Assembly (NCBI RefSeq): GCF_038811545.1
Contig: NZ_CP133319.1
Coordinates: 620,001-684,000, forward strand
Reading direction: 5' to 3'
Origin: Rhodoligotrophos sp. CJ14
Lineage (GTDB): Bacteria; Pseudomonadota; Alphaproteobacteria; Rhizobiales; Im1
DNA: 64,000 nt
Shown here piece after piece: positions 54,615 through 63,016 of the stretch; position 1 is the first letter of the stretch, and each line of letters begins with the position of its first letter. The notes under the pieces are model-generated. The model ran no database searches, was not told where the DNA came from, and was given only the letters and a program-made list of their open reading frames with translations. The position numbers and the translations under genes are program-made.

Positions 54615-55385
54615 TCAGATAAGGCTTTCGAGCCAGCGGCGGAACGAGGGGACGTCCGGCAGACGCTCATCGGCGAGCGTGCGCTGCGGGCCGCCAACAC
54701 GGATCGCGGTGCCGCCAAAGCTGCGGGCGAGTGCAAAAGCATCCTCGTCAGTGACATCATCACCCGCCACCACGGGACGACGCCCCGCGAAGGGCCCTTC
54801 CCTGAGGAATTCGGAGATGGCTGTCCCCTTGCTCGCACCGCGTGGCTTGACCTCCACCACCATTTTTCCCGGTTGCAGGCCAAGCGCATGGTGATGCGGC
54901 ATCACCGCTGCCTTGACCACCTCCAGCACCTCGAGGCCGAGATGTGGTGCCAGGCGGTAATGCATGGCGAGCGCCTTGCCCTTGTCTTCCAGGAGAAGCC
55001 CTGGATGCTGCGCAGCAAAGCAGCGCAACCCCTCTCGCACCGCAGCGATCGCATCGAGAGCGATCGGCACTTGATGGATCTCCCCGTTGAAGCTGCGTCG
55101 CTCCAATCCGTGCAATCCTGCCGCCGGCAGACGGCACGGCGACAAGAGATTGTCGATACTCTCAATGGTGCGGCCGCTCACCACGGCCACGGCGCCCTCA
55201 AATCTTTGGACAAGCCGTGCAAGCACAGAGGAAAGCGCCGGATCGTTCTTCACATCCTCCGGACGTGGCGCAAGCTCGAACAAGGTGCCGTCGAGATCAA
55301 GGAACAGCGCCCAACCCGCAACGTCGCGCGCCAGGATGAGGCGTTCCGTTTCAGACCGAGTAGAGTTTATCGATTGGAGTTTCAT
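54615..55385 (-). CDS. otsB: Trehalose-6-phosphate phosphatase
   Basis: 256 residues. HAD motif I FLDLDGTLFELAP (nucleophile Asp), motif II AVVSGR, and motif III/IV VVAGDDVTDEDAF; KPRGASKGTAIS is the typical substrate/loop lysine region. Converts trehalose-6-phosphate to trehalose. It is convergent with otsA rather than in an operon with it, so the two genes need separate promoters; this one starts 194 bp from the aldehyde dehydrogenase gene. Confidence 0.95.
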   Translation of the reverse strand: MKLQSINSTRSETERLILARDVAGWALFLDLDGTLFELAPRPEDVKNDPALSSVLARLVQRFEGAVAVVSGRTIESIDNLLSPCRLPAAGLHGLERRSFNGEIHQVPIALDAIAAVREGLRCFAAQHPGLLLEDKGKALAMHYRLAPHLGLEVLEVVKAAVMPHHHALGLQPGKMVVEVKPRGASKGTAISEFLREGPFAGRRPVVAGDDVTDEDAFALARSFGGTAIRVGGPQRTLADERLPDVPSFRRWLESLI

Positions 55386-55578
55386 TGCGCCCTGAACCCG
55401 CGGCAGCCCCTTCCGGTTCCGCGGCCGATGATGCCCTGCTCCATCCTAGTTCAGGCTCATCTGAATGAAACCCCATTTGCGTGGAATTTGGCTCGATTTC
55501 GGCGACTGGACAGGCGCTGGGCCCTTCGCCAAGATAGTCTCACAATCCCGGCAGAACCGGATGGGAGGCGAGAACATC

Positions 55579-57093
55579 ATGCTCATGGAAGACATCAAGA
55601 AGCTCGATCGCAACGGCTGGGTCGAACAAGCGCGCAAGATCAGCTTTGAAGGTCGCAACTTCATCAATGGCGAATTCGTGCCGGCGAAAAGCGGCAAGAC
55701 CTTTGAGAAGATCAATCCGGCCAGCGGCGAGGTGATGGCGACAGTCTCGCGCAGCGACGGCGAAGACGTTAATGCAGCGGTGGCCGCCGCTCGCAAGGCG
55801 TTCAAGAGCGGAGTATGGTCGCGCATGGCTCCGCGTGATCGGATGAATGTGCTCTACCGCTATGCCAAACTGATCAATGAACACGCCATGGAATTTGCCC
55901 TGCTCGACACGCTCGACATGGGCAAGCCGATCATGGACATGATCAATTCCGACGTGCCGGGCTCTGCCCTGACCTTCCAATATTTCGCAGAGACCATCGA
56001 CAAGATAGACGGCCAGGTGACCAACACGGCCGCAAGCGAATTCCAATATATCTTGCGCCAGCCGCTCGGTGTCGTGGCCTGCATCACGCCCTGGAACTAT
56101 CCCTTGATGATGGCGGCCTGGAAGGTTGCGCCGGCACTCGCCGCGGGCAATACCGTGGTCCTAAAGCCCGCCGAGCAATCACCCCACAGCGCCTCGCTCA
56201 TGGCGAAACTGTTCATCGAAGCGGGCGGCCCGGCCGGCGTGTTCAATGTGGTGCAGGGCCTCGGTCATGAGGCAGGCAAGGCGCTTGCCCTGCATATGGA
56301 TGTGGACAAGATCGCCTTCACCGGCTCCGTCGAGGTCGGCAAGCTCGTGCTGGTCTATGCCGGCCAGTCGAACATGAAGCGGGTCACCACCGAATGCGGT
56401 GGCAAGACCCCGCAGATCATCATGGCGGATGCGCCGGATCTCGATCGTGCGGTGAGTTACGCGGTCAACGGCATCTACGGCAACCAGGGCGAGGTCTGCA
56501 ATGCGGGCTCACGGCTGCTGGTGGACCAGAAGCTCCATGACGAGTTCATCCAGCGCTTCATCGAAAAGAGCAAGACCGCGTTCCTGCCCGGCGATCCGCT
56601 CGATCCTGCGACCACAATGGGACCTCTCGTCACGCGCGAGCAGCAGCAGCGGGTGCTCGGCTATATCGAGAAGGGCAAGCAGGAAGGTGCAAAGCTCGAA
56701 TTTGGCGGCGCCGTGCCCGAGAAGCTCGAGCAAGGCGCTTACGTTGCTCCCACACTCTTCACGGGCGTCAAGAACGAGATGACGATCGCCCGCGAGGAGA
56801 TCTTCGGCCCTGTGGCCGCGGTGATGCCCTTCCGCACCCTCGAAGAGGCGATAGAGATTGCCAATGACAGCATCTATGGGCTTGCCGCCAGCATCTGGAC
56901 CAAGGACATCTCGACCGCCCATAAGGCGGCGCGCGACATCGATGCAGGCGTTGTCTGGGTCAATTGCTTCGACCATGGCGATATGACCCAGCCCTGGGGT
57001 GGCTTCAAGCAATCCGGCAATGGCCGCGACAAGTGCTTCGAGACCATGTTGCACCACACCCAGACAAAATCGGTCTGGGTCCATCTGGGCTGA
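55579..57093 (+). CDS. NAD-dependent aldehyde dehydrogenase, PuuC-like (gamma-glutamyl-gamma-aminobutyraldehyde type)
   Basis: 504 residues from the ATG at 55579, with GGAGG about 10 nt upstream; upstream starts at 55465 or 55561 lack support. Motifs: FINGEFVPAKSGKTFEKINPA, TPWNYPLMMAAWKVAPALAAG in two parts, FTGSVEVGK, catalytic Glu in VTTECGGKTPQI, catalytic Cys in GNQGEVCNAGSRL, and PWGGFKQSGNGRD. The sequence resembles the PuuC/AldH group for aminoaldehydes, but substrate is not proven. It follows otsB divergently. Confidence 0.9.
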   Translation: MLMEDIKKLDRNGWVEQARKISFEGRNFINGEFVPAKSGKTFEKINPASGEVMATVSRSDGEDVNAAVAAARKAFKSGVWSRMAPRDRMNVLYRYAKLINEHAMEFALLDTLDMGKPIMDMINSDVPGSALTFQYFAETIDKIDGQVTNTAASEFQYILRQPLGVVACITPWNYPLMMAAWKVAPALAAGNTVVLKPAEQSPHSASLMAKLFIEAGGPAGVFNVVQGLGHEAGKALALHMDVDKIAFTGSVEVGKLVLVYAGQSNMKRVTTECGGKTPQIIMADAPDLDRAVSYAVNGIYGNQGEVCNAGSRLLVDQKLHDEFIQRFIEKSKTAFLPGDPLDPATTMGPLVTREQQQRVLGYIEKGKQEGAKLEFGGAVPEKLEQGAYVAPTLFTGVKNEMTIAREEIFGPVAAVMPFRTLEEAIEIANDSIYGLAASIWTKDISTAHKAARDIDAGVVWVNCFDHGDMTQPWGGFKQSGNGRDKCFETMLHHTQTKSVWVHLG

Positions 57094-57103
57094 CGCAACG
57101 CGG

Positions 57104-57126
57104 GGCCGGCCCAGCGCCGGCCTTCC
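57104..57126 (+). terminator. Terminator-like hairpin after the aldehyde dehydrogenase
   Basis: GGCCGGC (57104-57110), loop CCAGC, GCCGGCC (57116-57122) then TTCC. A perfect 7-bp stem starting 11 bp after the stop codon, with a weak U-tract. Confidence 0.5.
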
Positions 57127-57288
57127 AGACCTCCTGAGGTGGTGATGATCTTCACCTGGTTGCCCAGGAAAAGCTCGTAAGTGGGCTTCTCCTGGGAATT
57201 TTCCGTCCAGCGCCCGGATTGGTAGCCCAGATCACTCTCTTTCCGTTCAGCTTGCAGTTCCAGCCCCAGATCGGCTTTCACTTGCATA
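57127..57288 (-). pseudogene. Possible remnant coding fragment on the minus strand
   Basis: On the minus strand, the frame from an ATG at about 57286 reads KADLGLELQAERKESDLGY, then QSGRWTENSQEKPTYELFL and GNQVKIITTSGGLEG. The composition is that of a soluble protein, unlike the Arg/Ala/Pro peptides of shadow frames here. It then runs antisense through the terminator and the aldehyde dehydrogenase gene without its own stop, so it looks like a decayed or truncated gene piece. No family was recognised. Confidence 0.3.
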
Positions 57289-57331
57289 CATACCGACCAG
57301 TTGGTATGGTCAAGACCAACCAGTCGGTATG
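57289..57331. promoter_or_regulatory. Two TetR-type operators upstream of the TetR gene
   Basis: Site 1 at 57289-57308 (CATACCGACCAGTTGGTATG) has 8 of 10 symmetric positions. Site 2 at 57312-57331 repeats ACCAACCAGTCGGTATG, 23 bp on, with the same core ACC-ACCAGT-GGTATG. Both lie in the 48 bp before the regulator's ATG at 57337, so autorepression is likely. Confidence 0.75.
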
Positions 57332-57336
57332 GACCT

Positions 57337-57960
57337 ATGAGCCCATTATCCCTCCCCGATTCGAAGGCGAAGCTTCTCGATGCCGCGATGGGCGTCATCC
57401 GGCGCAAGGGCTATCACGCCACGCGTGTTGAGGATATTTGCCAAGAGGCAGGGGTCAGCAAAGGCAGCTTCTTTCACCATTTCCGCAGCAAGGAGGAGGC
57501 TGCGCTGGCCGCAGCGCAGCGGTTCGCAGAGCGTGCGGAAGAGCTGTTCGGTCATGCCGCGCATCGAGCTGCCGCCGACCCGCTCGACCGCCTGATCGGC
57601 TATGTGGATTTCCGCCGGAGTTTGATGCAGGGCGATCTTGCAGCCTTCACCTGCCTTCTCGGCACCATGGCGCAGGAAACCTACAGTGCTCAGCCGCAGA
57701 TCGCAGAGGCCTGCGGCCGGCATATCGACGAGCATGCCGCAACGCTGATGCCCGATATCGCGGCGGCAAAGGCTGCCCACGCACCGGATGCGCCGTGGAA
57801 AAGCAGAAGCCTTGCCCTCTTCATTCAAGCAGTCATTCAAGGCGCCTTCGTGCTTGCCAAGGCCAAGCAAGATCCGGCGGTTGCCGCGGACTGCCTCGAT
57901 CACCTGCGGCGCTATCTCACGATGAGTTTCAATGAGCCGGCAGAAAAGGAGAACGCCTGA
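57337..57960 (+). CDS. TetR/AcrR family transcriptional regulator
   Basis: 207 residues from the ATG at 57337; the upstream in-frame codon at 57301 lies inside operator site 1 and is unlikely. The DNA-binding domain is AKLLDAAMGVIRRKGYHATR, VEDICQEAGVSKGSFFHHF, RSKEEAALAAAQ; the C-terminal ligand domain (FTCLLGTMAQETYS, LALFIQAVIQGAFVLAKA) matches the TetR_C group of the NemR/YcdC kind. Two operator sites sit just upstream. It is followed at once by a VOC gene whose start overlaps its stop (TGATG), so the two form an autoregulated pair. Confidence 0.9.
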   Translation: MSPLSLPDSKAKLLDAAMGVIRRKGYHATRVEDICQEAGVSKGSFFHHFRSKEEAALAAAQRFAERAEELFGHAAHRAAADPLDRLIGYVDFRRSLMQGDLAAFTCLLGTMAQETYSAQPQIAEACGRHIDEHAATLMPDIAAAKAAHAPDAPWKSRSLALFIQAVIQGAFVLAKAKQDPAVAADCLDHLRRYLTMSFNEPAEKENA

Positions 57961-58439
57961 TGATTACCCAGAAGATCACCCCGCATCTCTGGTTCGACGA
58001 CAATGCCGAGGACGCGGTCGCGTTCTACGTTTCGCTCTTCGATAATTCCCGCATCATCAACGTCACGCGCTACGGCGATACAGGACCGGGCCCCAAGGGC
58101 AAAGTGATGGCGATCGGCTTTGAGCTTGCGGGCCAGCCGTTTGCCGCGATCAATGGCGGACCGCATTTTCAGTTCACCGGCGCCGTTTCGTTCTTCATTC
58201 ACTGCGAGAGCCAAGCCGAGATCGATCATTTCTGGGACAGGCTCATGCCGGGCGGCCAGCCGCACCAATGCGGGTGGATCACCGATCGGTTCGGGCTCAC
58301 CTGGCAGGTCAATTACACCGATCTTCCGCGCATGCTCCAGGATCCTGATCCTGAGCGCGCAACCCGCGTCATGCAGACCATGATGCAGATGGAGAAGATC
58401 GATATCGCCAAGCTCAACGCCGCCTATGAGGGCCGCTAA
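57960..58439 (+). CDS. VOC superfamily protein, PhnB/3-demethylubiquinone methyltransferase-like
   Basis: 159 residues. KITPHLWFDDNAEDAVAFYV, SLFDNSRI, FELAGQPFAAINGGPHFQFT and FGLTWQVNY are typical of the PhnB-like glyoxalase/bleomycin-fold group. The original 3-dmu-9_3-mt name is a database label and no methyltransferase activity is implied. Function unknown; cotranscription with a TetR regulator suggests a response to a small reactive or toxic compound. Confidence 0.85.
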   Translation: MITQKITPHLWFDDNAEDAVAFYVSLFDNSRIINVTRYGDTGPGPKGKVMAIGFELAGQPFAAINGGPHFQFTGAVSFFIHCESQAEIDHFWDRLMPGGQPHQCGWITDRFGLTWQVNYTDLPRMLQDPDPERATRVMQTMMQMEKIDIAKLNAAYEGR

Positions 58440-58507
58440 GCTCAGCCATTCGCCCGGGTCCGCCCTGCCGGGGCTGAGGTCGGTTCCGGCAATCGAGACG
58501 GAGGGGC

Positions 58508-59311
58508 TCAGCGATCGCTGCCCATTGTGGCCGGCACATGATCGGGCAGCACCACCCAGACCGGCGCATGATCACTCGCATGCGGCCAGCCCCGAACCTC
58601 GCGATCCACATCTGCGGCGAGAAGACGGCGGGCGAGATCTGGACTGAGCAACAGGTGGTCCAGGCGAAGTCCGGCATCACGCTGCCACGCGTTGCGGAAA
58701 TAATCCCAGAAAGTGTAGATCCGCTCATCTCCATGGAACATGCGCAAGGCATCGCTCCAGCCTTGCTGAACCAGCCTCTCAAAGGCTGTGCGCACTTCGG
58801 GGCGGAATAGCGCATCCTTTGCCCAGCGCTCCGGCTTGTAGACGTCGTGCTCGGTGGGGATCACGTTGAAGTCGCCTGCGAGAACGACCGGCGCGCCCGC
58901 AGCGATCAATGCCCCGGCATGGACGATCAGCCGTTCGAGCCAGCGCAGCTTGTAATCGAATTTCGGGCCGGGCGCGGGATTGCCGTTCGGCGCATAGACG
59001 CAGCCGATCAGAATGCCGGCCACCGCCGCTTCGATATAGCGGCTATGGCGGTCATCGGGATCACCAGGCAGACCGCGGCGGGTGAGCACCGGCTCACGGC
59101 CGCGGGCGAGGATCGCAACGCCGTTCCAGTTCTTTTGCCCGTGCCAGACGGCGCCATAGCCCGCCTCCTCCAATGCGCGGGCGGGAAAGCGCTCATCGGC
59201 AGCCTTGAGCTCCTGCAGGCAGACGACATCGGGCGCCGCCTCCTCGAGCCACCGCAGCAGCACCGACAGGCGTCCATTGATCCCGTTGACGTTGAAGGTC
59301 GCAACTTTCAT
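58508..59311 (-). CDS. xthA: Exodeoxyribonuclease III
   Basis: 267 residues from the ATG at 59311 (MKVATFNVNGINGRL), the standard start; a longer frame to 59521 has no support. EEP fold motifs: VVCLQELKAADERFP (metal Glu), VLAGDFNVIPTEHDVY (Asp/Asn), LRLDHLLLSP and ASDHAPVWV (catalytic Asp-His). AP endonuclease and 3'-5' exonuclease in base excision repair. It stands alone. Confidence 0.95.
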   Translation of the reverse strand: MKVATFNVNGINGRLSVLLRWLEEAAPDVVCLQELKAADERFPARALEEAGYGAVWHGQKNWNGVAILARGREPVLTRRGLPGDPDDRHSRYIEAAVAGILIGCVYAPNGNPAPGPKFDYKLRWLERLIVHAGALIAAGAPVVLAGDFNVIPTEHDVYKPERWAKDALFRPEVRTAFERLVQQGWSDALRMFHGDERIYTFWDYFRNAWQRDAGLRLDHLLLSPDLARRLLAADVDREVRGWPHASDHAPVWVVLPDHVPATMGSDR

Positions 59312-59753
59312 GGCCGATCGCGTGGGCTGGTGCAGGGAGGCTTTCCCATGGGGTTGACGAGCATGCTCAGCTGCACCCTCGAGGGCTCCATAACGCGCGC
59401 CCGGCCTATCGGAAAAGGCTCGAAGACCACCCGTTTCACGAGACCGCCCTCGATCGATCCCAACCGCAATCTCTAGGGTCCTATCCGTGGAGAATATGCA
59501 ACAACCTGCATCACTCTTCAAAATAACTCATCCTGACGAAGAAGTCGTTATTGCCTCAACCAGGCCTAGTGGTAGCTAATTCTAGATCGGCTCGATCACA
59601 TGGGCCGTAGCGAAGGTGAGTCAGCCGATCAAACCATTGGATGTGACTAGTGAATAATGTAATTTTTTCGAATCAGCCTTCAGGCATTTTTAAAAATATC
59701 GAATGGTTTTTCTGAACAATCCGACCAGAACCGAAGGAATTAGGGACGATTCC
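59312..59753. other. 442-bp gap between xthA and the 73-residue gene, AT-richer on the right
   Basis: The left third holds a candidate 42-residue ORF (59348-59476). The middle and right (about 59500-59750) are clearly AT-richer than the surroundings, with TTTTTAAAAA near 59693 and several short runs of A/T. No RNA gene or convincing inverted repeat was found. The shift in composition suggests a regulatory region or a foreign insertion. Confidence 0.4.
59348..59476 (+). CDS. Candidate 42-residue basic small ORF divergent from xthA
   Basis: ATG at 59348 with GGGAGG 7 nt upstream and a stop TAG at 59474-59476. It encodes MGLTSMLSCTLEGSITRARP continuing with a basic tail (GKGSKTTRFTRPPSIDPNRN). 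The ribosome-binding site is good, but the ORF starts inside the xthA 5' region and matches no recognised family, so chance is not excluded. Confidence 0.3.
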   Translation: MGLTSMLSCTLEGSITRARPIGKGSKTTRFTRPPSIDPNRNL

Positions 59754-59975
59754 ATGGATGTAGCATTGAACTCTAATGAACGAGTTCCGGAAGTTACCTC
59801 CGACGAGGCGTATACCCTTACAGTGAACGCAAGGGCGCTTGTACGCCTTGCCGCGCTTGCTGCGAGCCACTTCCGGGACTATGCGCAGGCGGACCCTAGT
59901 CGGTTAGATGACATCGCGCGGACATTGGAAGAGGTCGAAAAGATGCTCGACCAACTCTACCGGTATCACGAGTGA
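59754..59975 (+). CDS. Small hypothetical protein (73 residues), helical
   Basis: ATG at 59754 with AGGGA about 8 nt upstream; the frame is open to 59703, where no ribosome site is seen. The sequence (MDVALNSNERVPEVTSDEAY, then LTVNARALVRLAALAASHFR and LDDIARTLEEVEKMLDQLYR) is predicted mostly alpha-helical with a final amphipathic helix. No signal peptide or membrane segment. No family recognised. Its codon use and lower GC in the first half differ somewhat from the neighbours. Confidence 0.55.
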   Translation: MDVALNSNERVPEVTSDEAYTLTVNARALVRLAALAASHFRDYAQADPSRLDDIARTLEEVEKMLDQLYRYHE

Positions 59976-60189
59976 GATAGTCCTCGCGAGCGCCACCCAC
60001 GGGGCAGACACGAAAGTCGGGCGAAGGCTTCACCATCGCCCGCGCGTCTCGGGAGCCCAATCCGCCGACGATCTGGGCGAACGGCGGTGCGCCCTCTTCC
60101 GCGTGACAGTCGTGTAAGATCGGTCCTGCACCGCGCAAGTCTTCCGGCCCGCCGTCATTCATCGGGTAAGGGTCGTTCCTGGAACTGGG

Positions 60190-60993
60190 TCAGTCGGAGG
60201 TCAAATCCGGCGTTGCGTCTGACCCATCAAGGAATCGAAGGACTGTTGAGGTGAATGGAACGCTGGGATCATAAATTGGCACGTGGTCACCGCCAGGAAC
60301 GATCCATAACGCGGCATCCGGTATAGAACGATAGAGACTTACCGGAATTTCAACGGGAAAAAAGCGGTCGCGATCACCGTGCACGACGAGCGTACGCGCT
60401 CTAATGATTGCTAGATCTCGTGGAGTGAAATTTACATCGTCATAGTCTTCGCTCAACGCGTTGAACTGTTTGATGAGTTGACGAATCTGTTCATCGCCGC
60501 GTTTTGCACATTCCCGATACATCTCTTGCACGGCTTGGGGCATGGTGCGAAACGACGCCGCGCGCATTATGGCCCTGGCCTGATCCGGGAAATGCGTGGT
60601 CGCACTGATCAATACCATCGAGCCTATGCGCTCAGGTTGGCTCCGCGCCATGTGCAGGAGCGTCATCCCCCCAGAACTCATCCCCATAGCCGAAAACTGG
60701 CCAATCCCCAGCTTTTCAAGCAGAAGGAACACATCGCTCGCCGCTTCTCGATGTGTGAACTTGTTCTCGGGATTGGTGGAGTAACCATGGCCACGCAAAT
60801 CCACGAGGATCAATCGACGGCGCTCTGCGAGCCCAGCGGTAAAAGGATACCAGTTCTGTGAAGAGCCGCCGAAGCCGTGCAAGAGCACCAAGGGCTTTCC
60901 AGCTCCGTACTCCTCGTAATGCATCTCAATGGTGTTGAGTCGAATTCTCTGCCCGCGAGTGGTCCTTCGCTCGGGAGCGTATGCCGTCGTCAC
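60190..60993 (-). CDS. Alpha/beta hydrolase
   Basis: 267 residues from the GTG at 60993, with AGAGG 7 nt upstream; a GTG at 61053 would add 20. The fold motifs are LVLLHGFGGSSQNWYPF (oxyanion), LVDLRGHGYSTNP, GMSSGGMTLLHMA (nucleophile Ser), VVHGDRDRFFP (acid Asp) and GGDHVPIY (His). It belongs to the general esterase/haloperoxidase-like group with no clear substrate. GC content is lower than the average here, which together with rarer codons may point to acquisition. Confidence 0.85.
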   Translation of the reverse strand: MTTAYAPERRTTRGQRIRLNTIEMHYEEYGAGKPLVLLHGFGGSSQNWYPFTAGLAERRRLILVDLRGHGYSTNPENKFTHREAASDVFLLLEKLGIGQFSAMGMSSGGMTLLHMARSQPERIGSMVLISATTHFPDQARAIMRAASFRTMPQAVQEMYRECAKRGDEQIRQLIKQFNALSEDYDDVNFTPRDLAIIRARTLVVHGDRDRFFPVEIPVSLYRSIPDAALWIVPGGDHVPIYDPSVPFTSTVLRFLDGSDATPDLTSD

Positions 60994-61093
60994 GTGCGTG
61001 CCTCTCGCATTAGGCGAACTGCTGCGCGGCTCAGCATGAGCGCCAACAATCACATCGCCAGCGCCTCGAGAACCCCTTCAATAGGTGCCGAGC

Positions 61094-61867
61094 CTAGTTC
61101 CTGATGTAATAGACCAGCAGCAAGACGAGAAGAACCAGCAGAATGATCGCCACCCAGCGGCTGACATTGCCGATTCCCTGGGCGCTCTTGGCGTCCGATC
61201 GAGCCGCGCTTTCCGGTGACAGGACCGGGACCGGCGAAGGCTGTGCCGCGGGATTTGGGGCAGAAGCCTGAGTGGCCGATGATTGGGCGGCCGCTGCGGC
61301 CTGAATCGCATCCCTATCCGTCGGTGGTCCTGGCATGGAGGGGGTCTGCGGTGCCGTGGACAAAGCGGCGGGCTGTACGGCCACGGGCTCCGCCACGGCA
61401 GCTGCCGGGGCCGGGATCTCCGGCGCGCGTCCAACCTTGTCGGCAAAGCGGGCGAAGAACTCGTCGGCCATTTTCTTGGCCGTCTGGTCGACGAGGCGCT
61501 GCCCGACCTGGGCCAGCTTACCCCCGACTTGCGCCTCCACGTCGTAACGCAGCACGGTCCCGCCATTCTCGCCATCGGTCAGATTGACCTTGGCCCCGCC
61601 CTTGGCAAAACCCGCCGCGCCGCCCGACCCCTCGCCAGTGATCGTATAGCTGTTCGGTGGATCAAGGTCGCTCAAGGTCACCTTGCCTTTGAAGCGCGCG
61701 CTGACCGGGCCCACCTTCATCTTGGCGGCCGCTTCCATCTCCGTGTCGCTGAGCTTGGTGATGCTCTCGCAGCCCGGAATACAGTCCTTCAGCACAGCCG
61801 GATCGTTGAGCGCCTGCCAGACCTCCTGCCGTGGAGCCGCAAGCGCATATTCACCGGTCATTTTCAT
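61094..61867 (-). CDS. CoxG-like SRPBCC protein with C-terminal membrane anchor
   Basis: 257 residues from the ATG at 61867, with GGAGGGG 5 nt upstream; the frame is open to 62014. The N-terminal 150 residues are the CoxG fold: MKMTGEYALAAPRQEVWQAL, DPAVLKDCIPGCESI, KVGPVSARFKGKVTL and GGKLAQVGQRLVDQTAKK. A Pro/Ala-rich linker (about 165-230) leads to one C-terminal helix (VAIILLVLLVLLLVYYI) that would anchor it in the inner membrane with the domain in the cytoplasm. CoxG serves CO dehydrogenase assembly or docking in carboxydotrophs, but no cox genes are near, so another molybdoenzyme partner is possible. Confidence 0.88.
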   Translation of the reverse strand: MKMTGEYALAAPRQEVWQALNDPAVLKDCIPGCESITKLSDTEMEAAAKMKVGPVSARFKGKVTLSDLDPPNSYTITGEGSGGAAGFAKGGAKVNLTDGENGGTVLRYDVEAQVGGKLAQVGQRLVDQTAKKMADEFFARFADKVGRAPEIPAPAAAVAEPVAVQPAALSTAPQTPSMPGPPTDRDAIQAAAAAQSSATQASAPNPAAQPSPVPVLSPESAARSDAKSAQGIGNVSRWVAIILLVLLVLLLVYYIRN

Positions 61868-61889
61868 GAAGACCCCTCCGTTTGCCGCG

Positions 61890-62876
61890 TCATGATTGAC
61901 CCGAATGCGGCCTGGAGGCAACCCGTCTGTGCGCCGAAGGTGCATGGCCATATTCCTCCCGGAAGGCTCGGGAGAATTGCGCGATCCCGCCGAAGCCGCA
62001 GGCCAGCGCCACATCGGTGATGCTCATTCTGGAGTAGGTGAGCAGGTTTTCCGCGTGCTCCAGACGCAAGCGGCGATAGAAGCGGTTCGGCGCCTCGCCG
62101 AGCAGGTCGGCGAAAAGACGTTCCATCTGGCGCAAGGATGTGCCGGCCATCGCCGCAAGCTCGTCCAGCGGCACGAGATCCTCGATGTGGCGCTCCATCG
62201 CTTCAAGGACCGTGAGCAAGCGAGAATCACTGACCTGATAGCGCACCCGAGCTGGAAGGCGGCCTTCCGGCACGATGGCGGGCTGCCGGAAATGCACGAG
62301 CTGATCAGCCACGGTGATCGCAAGCCTCGGGCCGTGCATCCGGCCGATATAGTCGAGCATCATATCGATCGCGGCCGCACCGCCCGAGCAGGTCATGCGA
62401 TCCCGGTCGATCTCATAGAGCGTGTGCGTCACCGCGATCCCGGGATAGGTCTCTCGGAACCCGGGCAGGCTTTCCCAATGGCAAGTGGCGCGATAGCCAT
62501 CCAGCACACCAGCCTCGGCCAGCAGAAACGGCCCCGTATCCATGCCGCCAAGGGGAATACCCTGGCGCGCGAGCCGCCTAACCTGGGCGACGGTGCTGCG
62601 GGTATAGGCATGTTCCGGCTCATAGCTTGCGCAGAACATGGCAAGGTCCGGCCGGCCGATATCCGCAAGCCTGTGGGTCACGGTCACGGGGATCTCGTTC
62701 GAGGCGGCAACCGGCAGGCCATCGGCGGAGACAAAGCGCCAGGAGAACACGGGTCCGGCGAAGCGGTTGGCCACCCGCAACGGCTCCACCGCGCCGAACA
62801 GGGCAATCATCGAAAATTTGGGGAACAGCACGAAAGCGATCTCGCCTCGTCCATCCCCGTTTTGCGCGGCGGGCAA
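61890..62876 (-). CDS. cdhR: GlxA/CdhR family regulator (DJ-1/PfpI domain plus AraC-type DNA-binding domain)
   Basis: 328 residues from a TTG with GGGAG 7 nt upstream. The N-terminal GATase1-like domain (about 10-190: [35 protein letters not shown]) is followed by an AraC HTH domain (about 220-310: [60 protein letters not shown] in similar wording). It is divergent from a BKACE gene and the start of a carnitine dehydrogenase gene, the arrangement of cdhR-cdhCAB in Pseudomonas, where CdhR activates carnitine use. Confidence 0.88.
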   Translation of the reverse strand: MPAAQNGDGRGEIAFVLFPKFSMIALFGAVEPLRVANRFAGPVFSWRFVSADGLPVAASNEIPVTVTHRLADIGRPDLAMFCASYEPEHAYTRSTVAQVRRLARQGIPLGGMDTGPFLLAEAGVLDGYRATCHWESLPGFRETYPGIAVTHTLYEIDRDRMTCSGGAAAIDMMLDYIGRMHGPRLAITVADQLVHFRQPAIVPEGRLPARVRYQVSDSRLLTVLEAMERHIEDLVPLDELAAMAGTSLRQMERLFADLLGEAPNRFYRRLRLEHAENLLTYSRMSITDVALACGFGGIAQFSRAFREEYGHAPSAHRRVASRPHSGQS

Positions 62877-62895
62877 CCTCGAGCTCCCGGTCGAA

Positions 62896-63003
62896 AATGC
62901 ACCTGGCGGAAACTATCAAGTGCGCGACGAAAATCGTCAATTGGCGAACAGGCCTTCGGCTATGCTCTTCCGCAAATGAAGAGGTGCCCTGCAATGCACC
63001 TGG
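62896..63003. repeat. Direct repeat AATGCACCTGG in the cdhR-cdhC promoter region
   Basis: The 11-bp unit occurs at 62896-62906 and 62993-63003, 97 bp apart. It flanks the divergent promoter region; a CGACGAAAATCGTC half-palindrome lies between, near 62924-62937. Either may be a regulator site; none is proven. Confidence 0.35.
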
Positions 63004-63016
63004 ACAGGGGACGAGC

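Noticed and set aside
59896-60162. An 88-codon minus-strand ORF and a plus-strand frame ending GGAPSSA near 60117
   Set aside because: The minus ORF overlaps the 73-residue gene and neither frame has a good ribosome-binding site. Both could be remnants; no family is recognisable, so the 59976-60189 gap is left without a gene.
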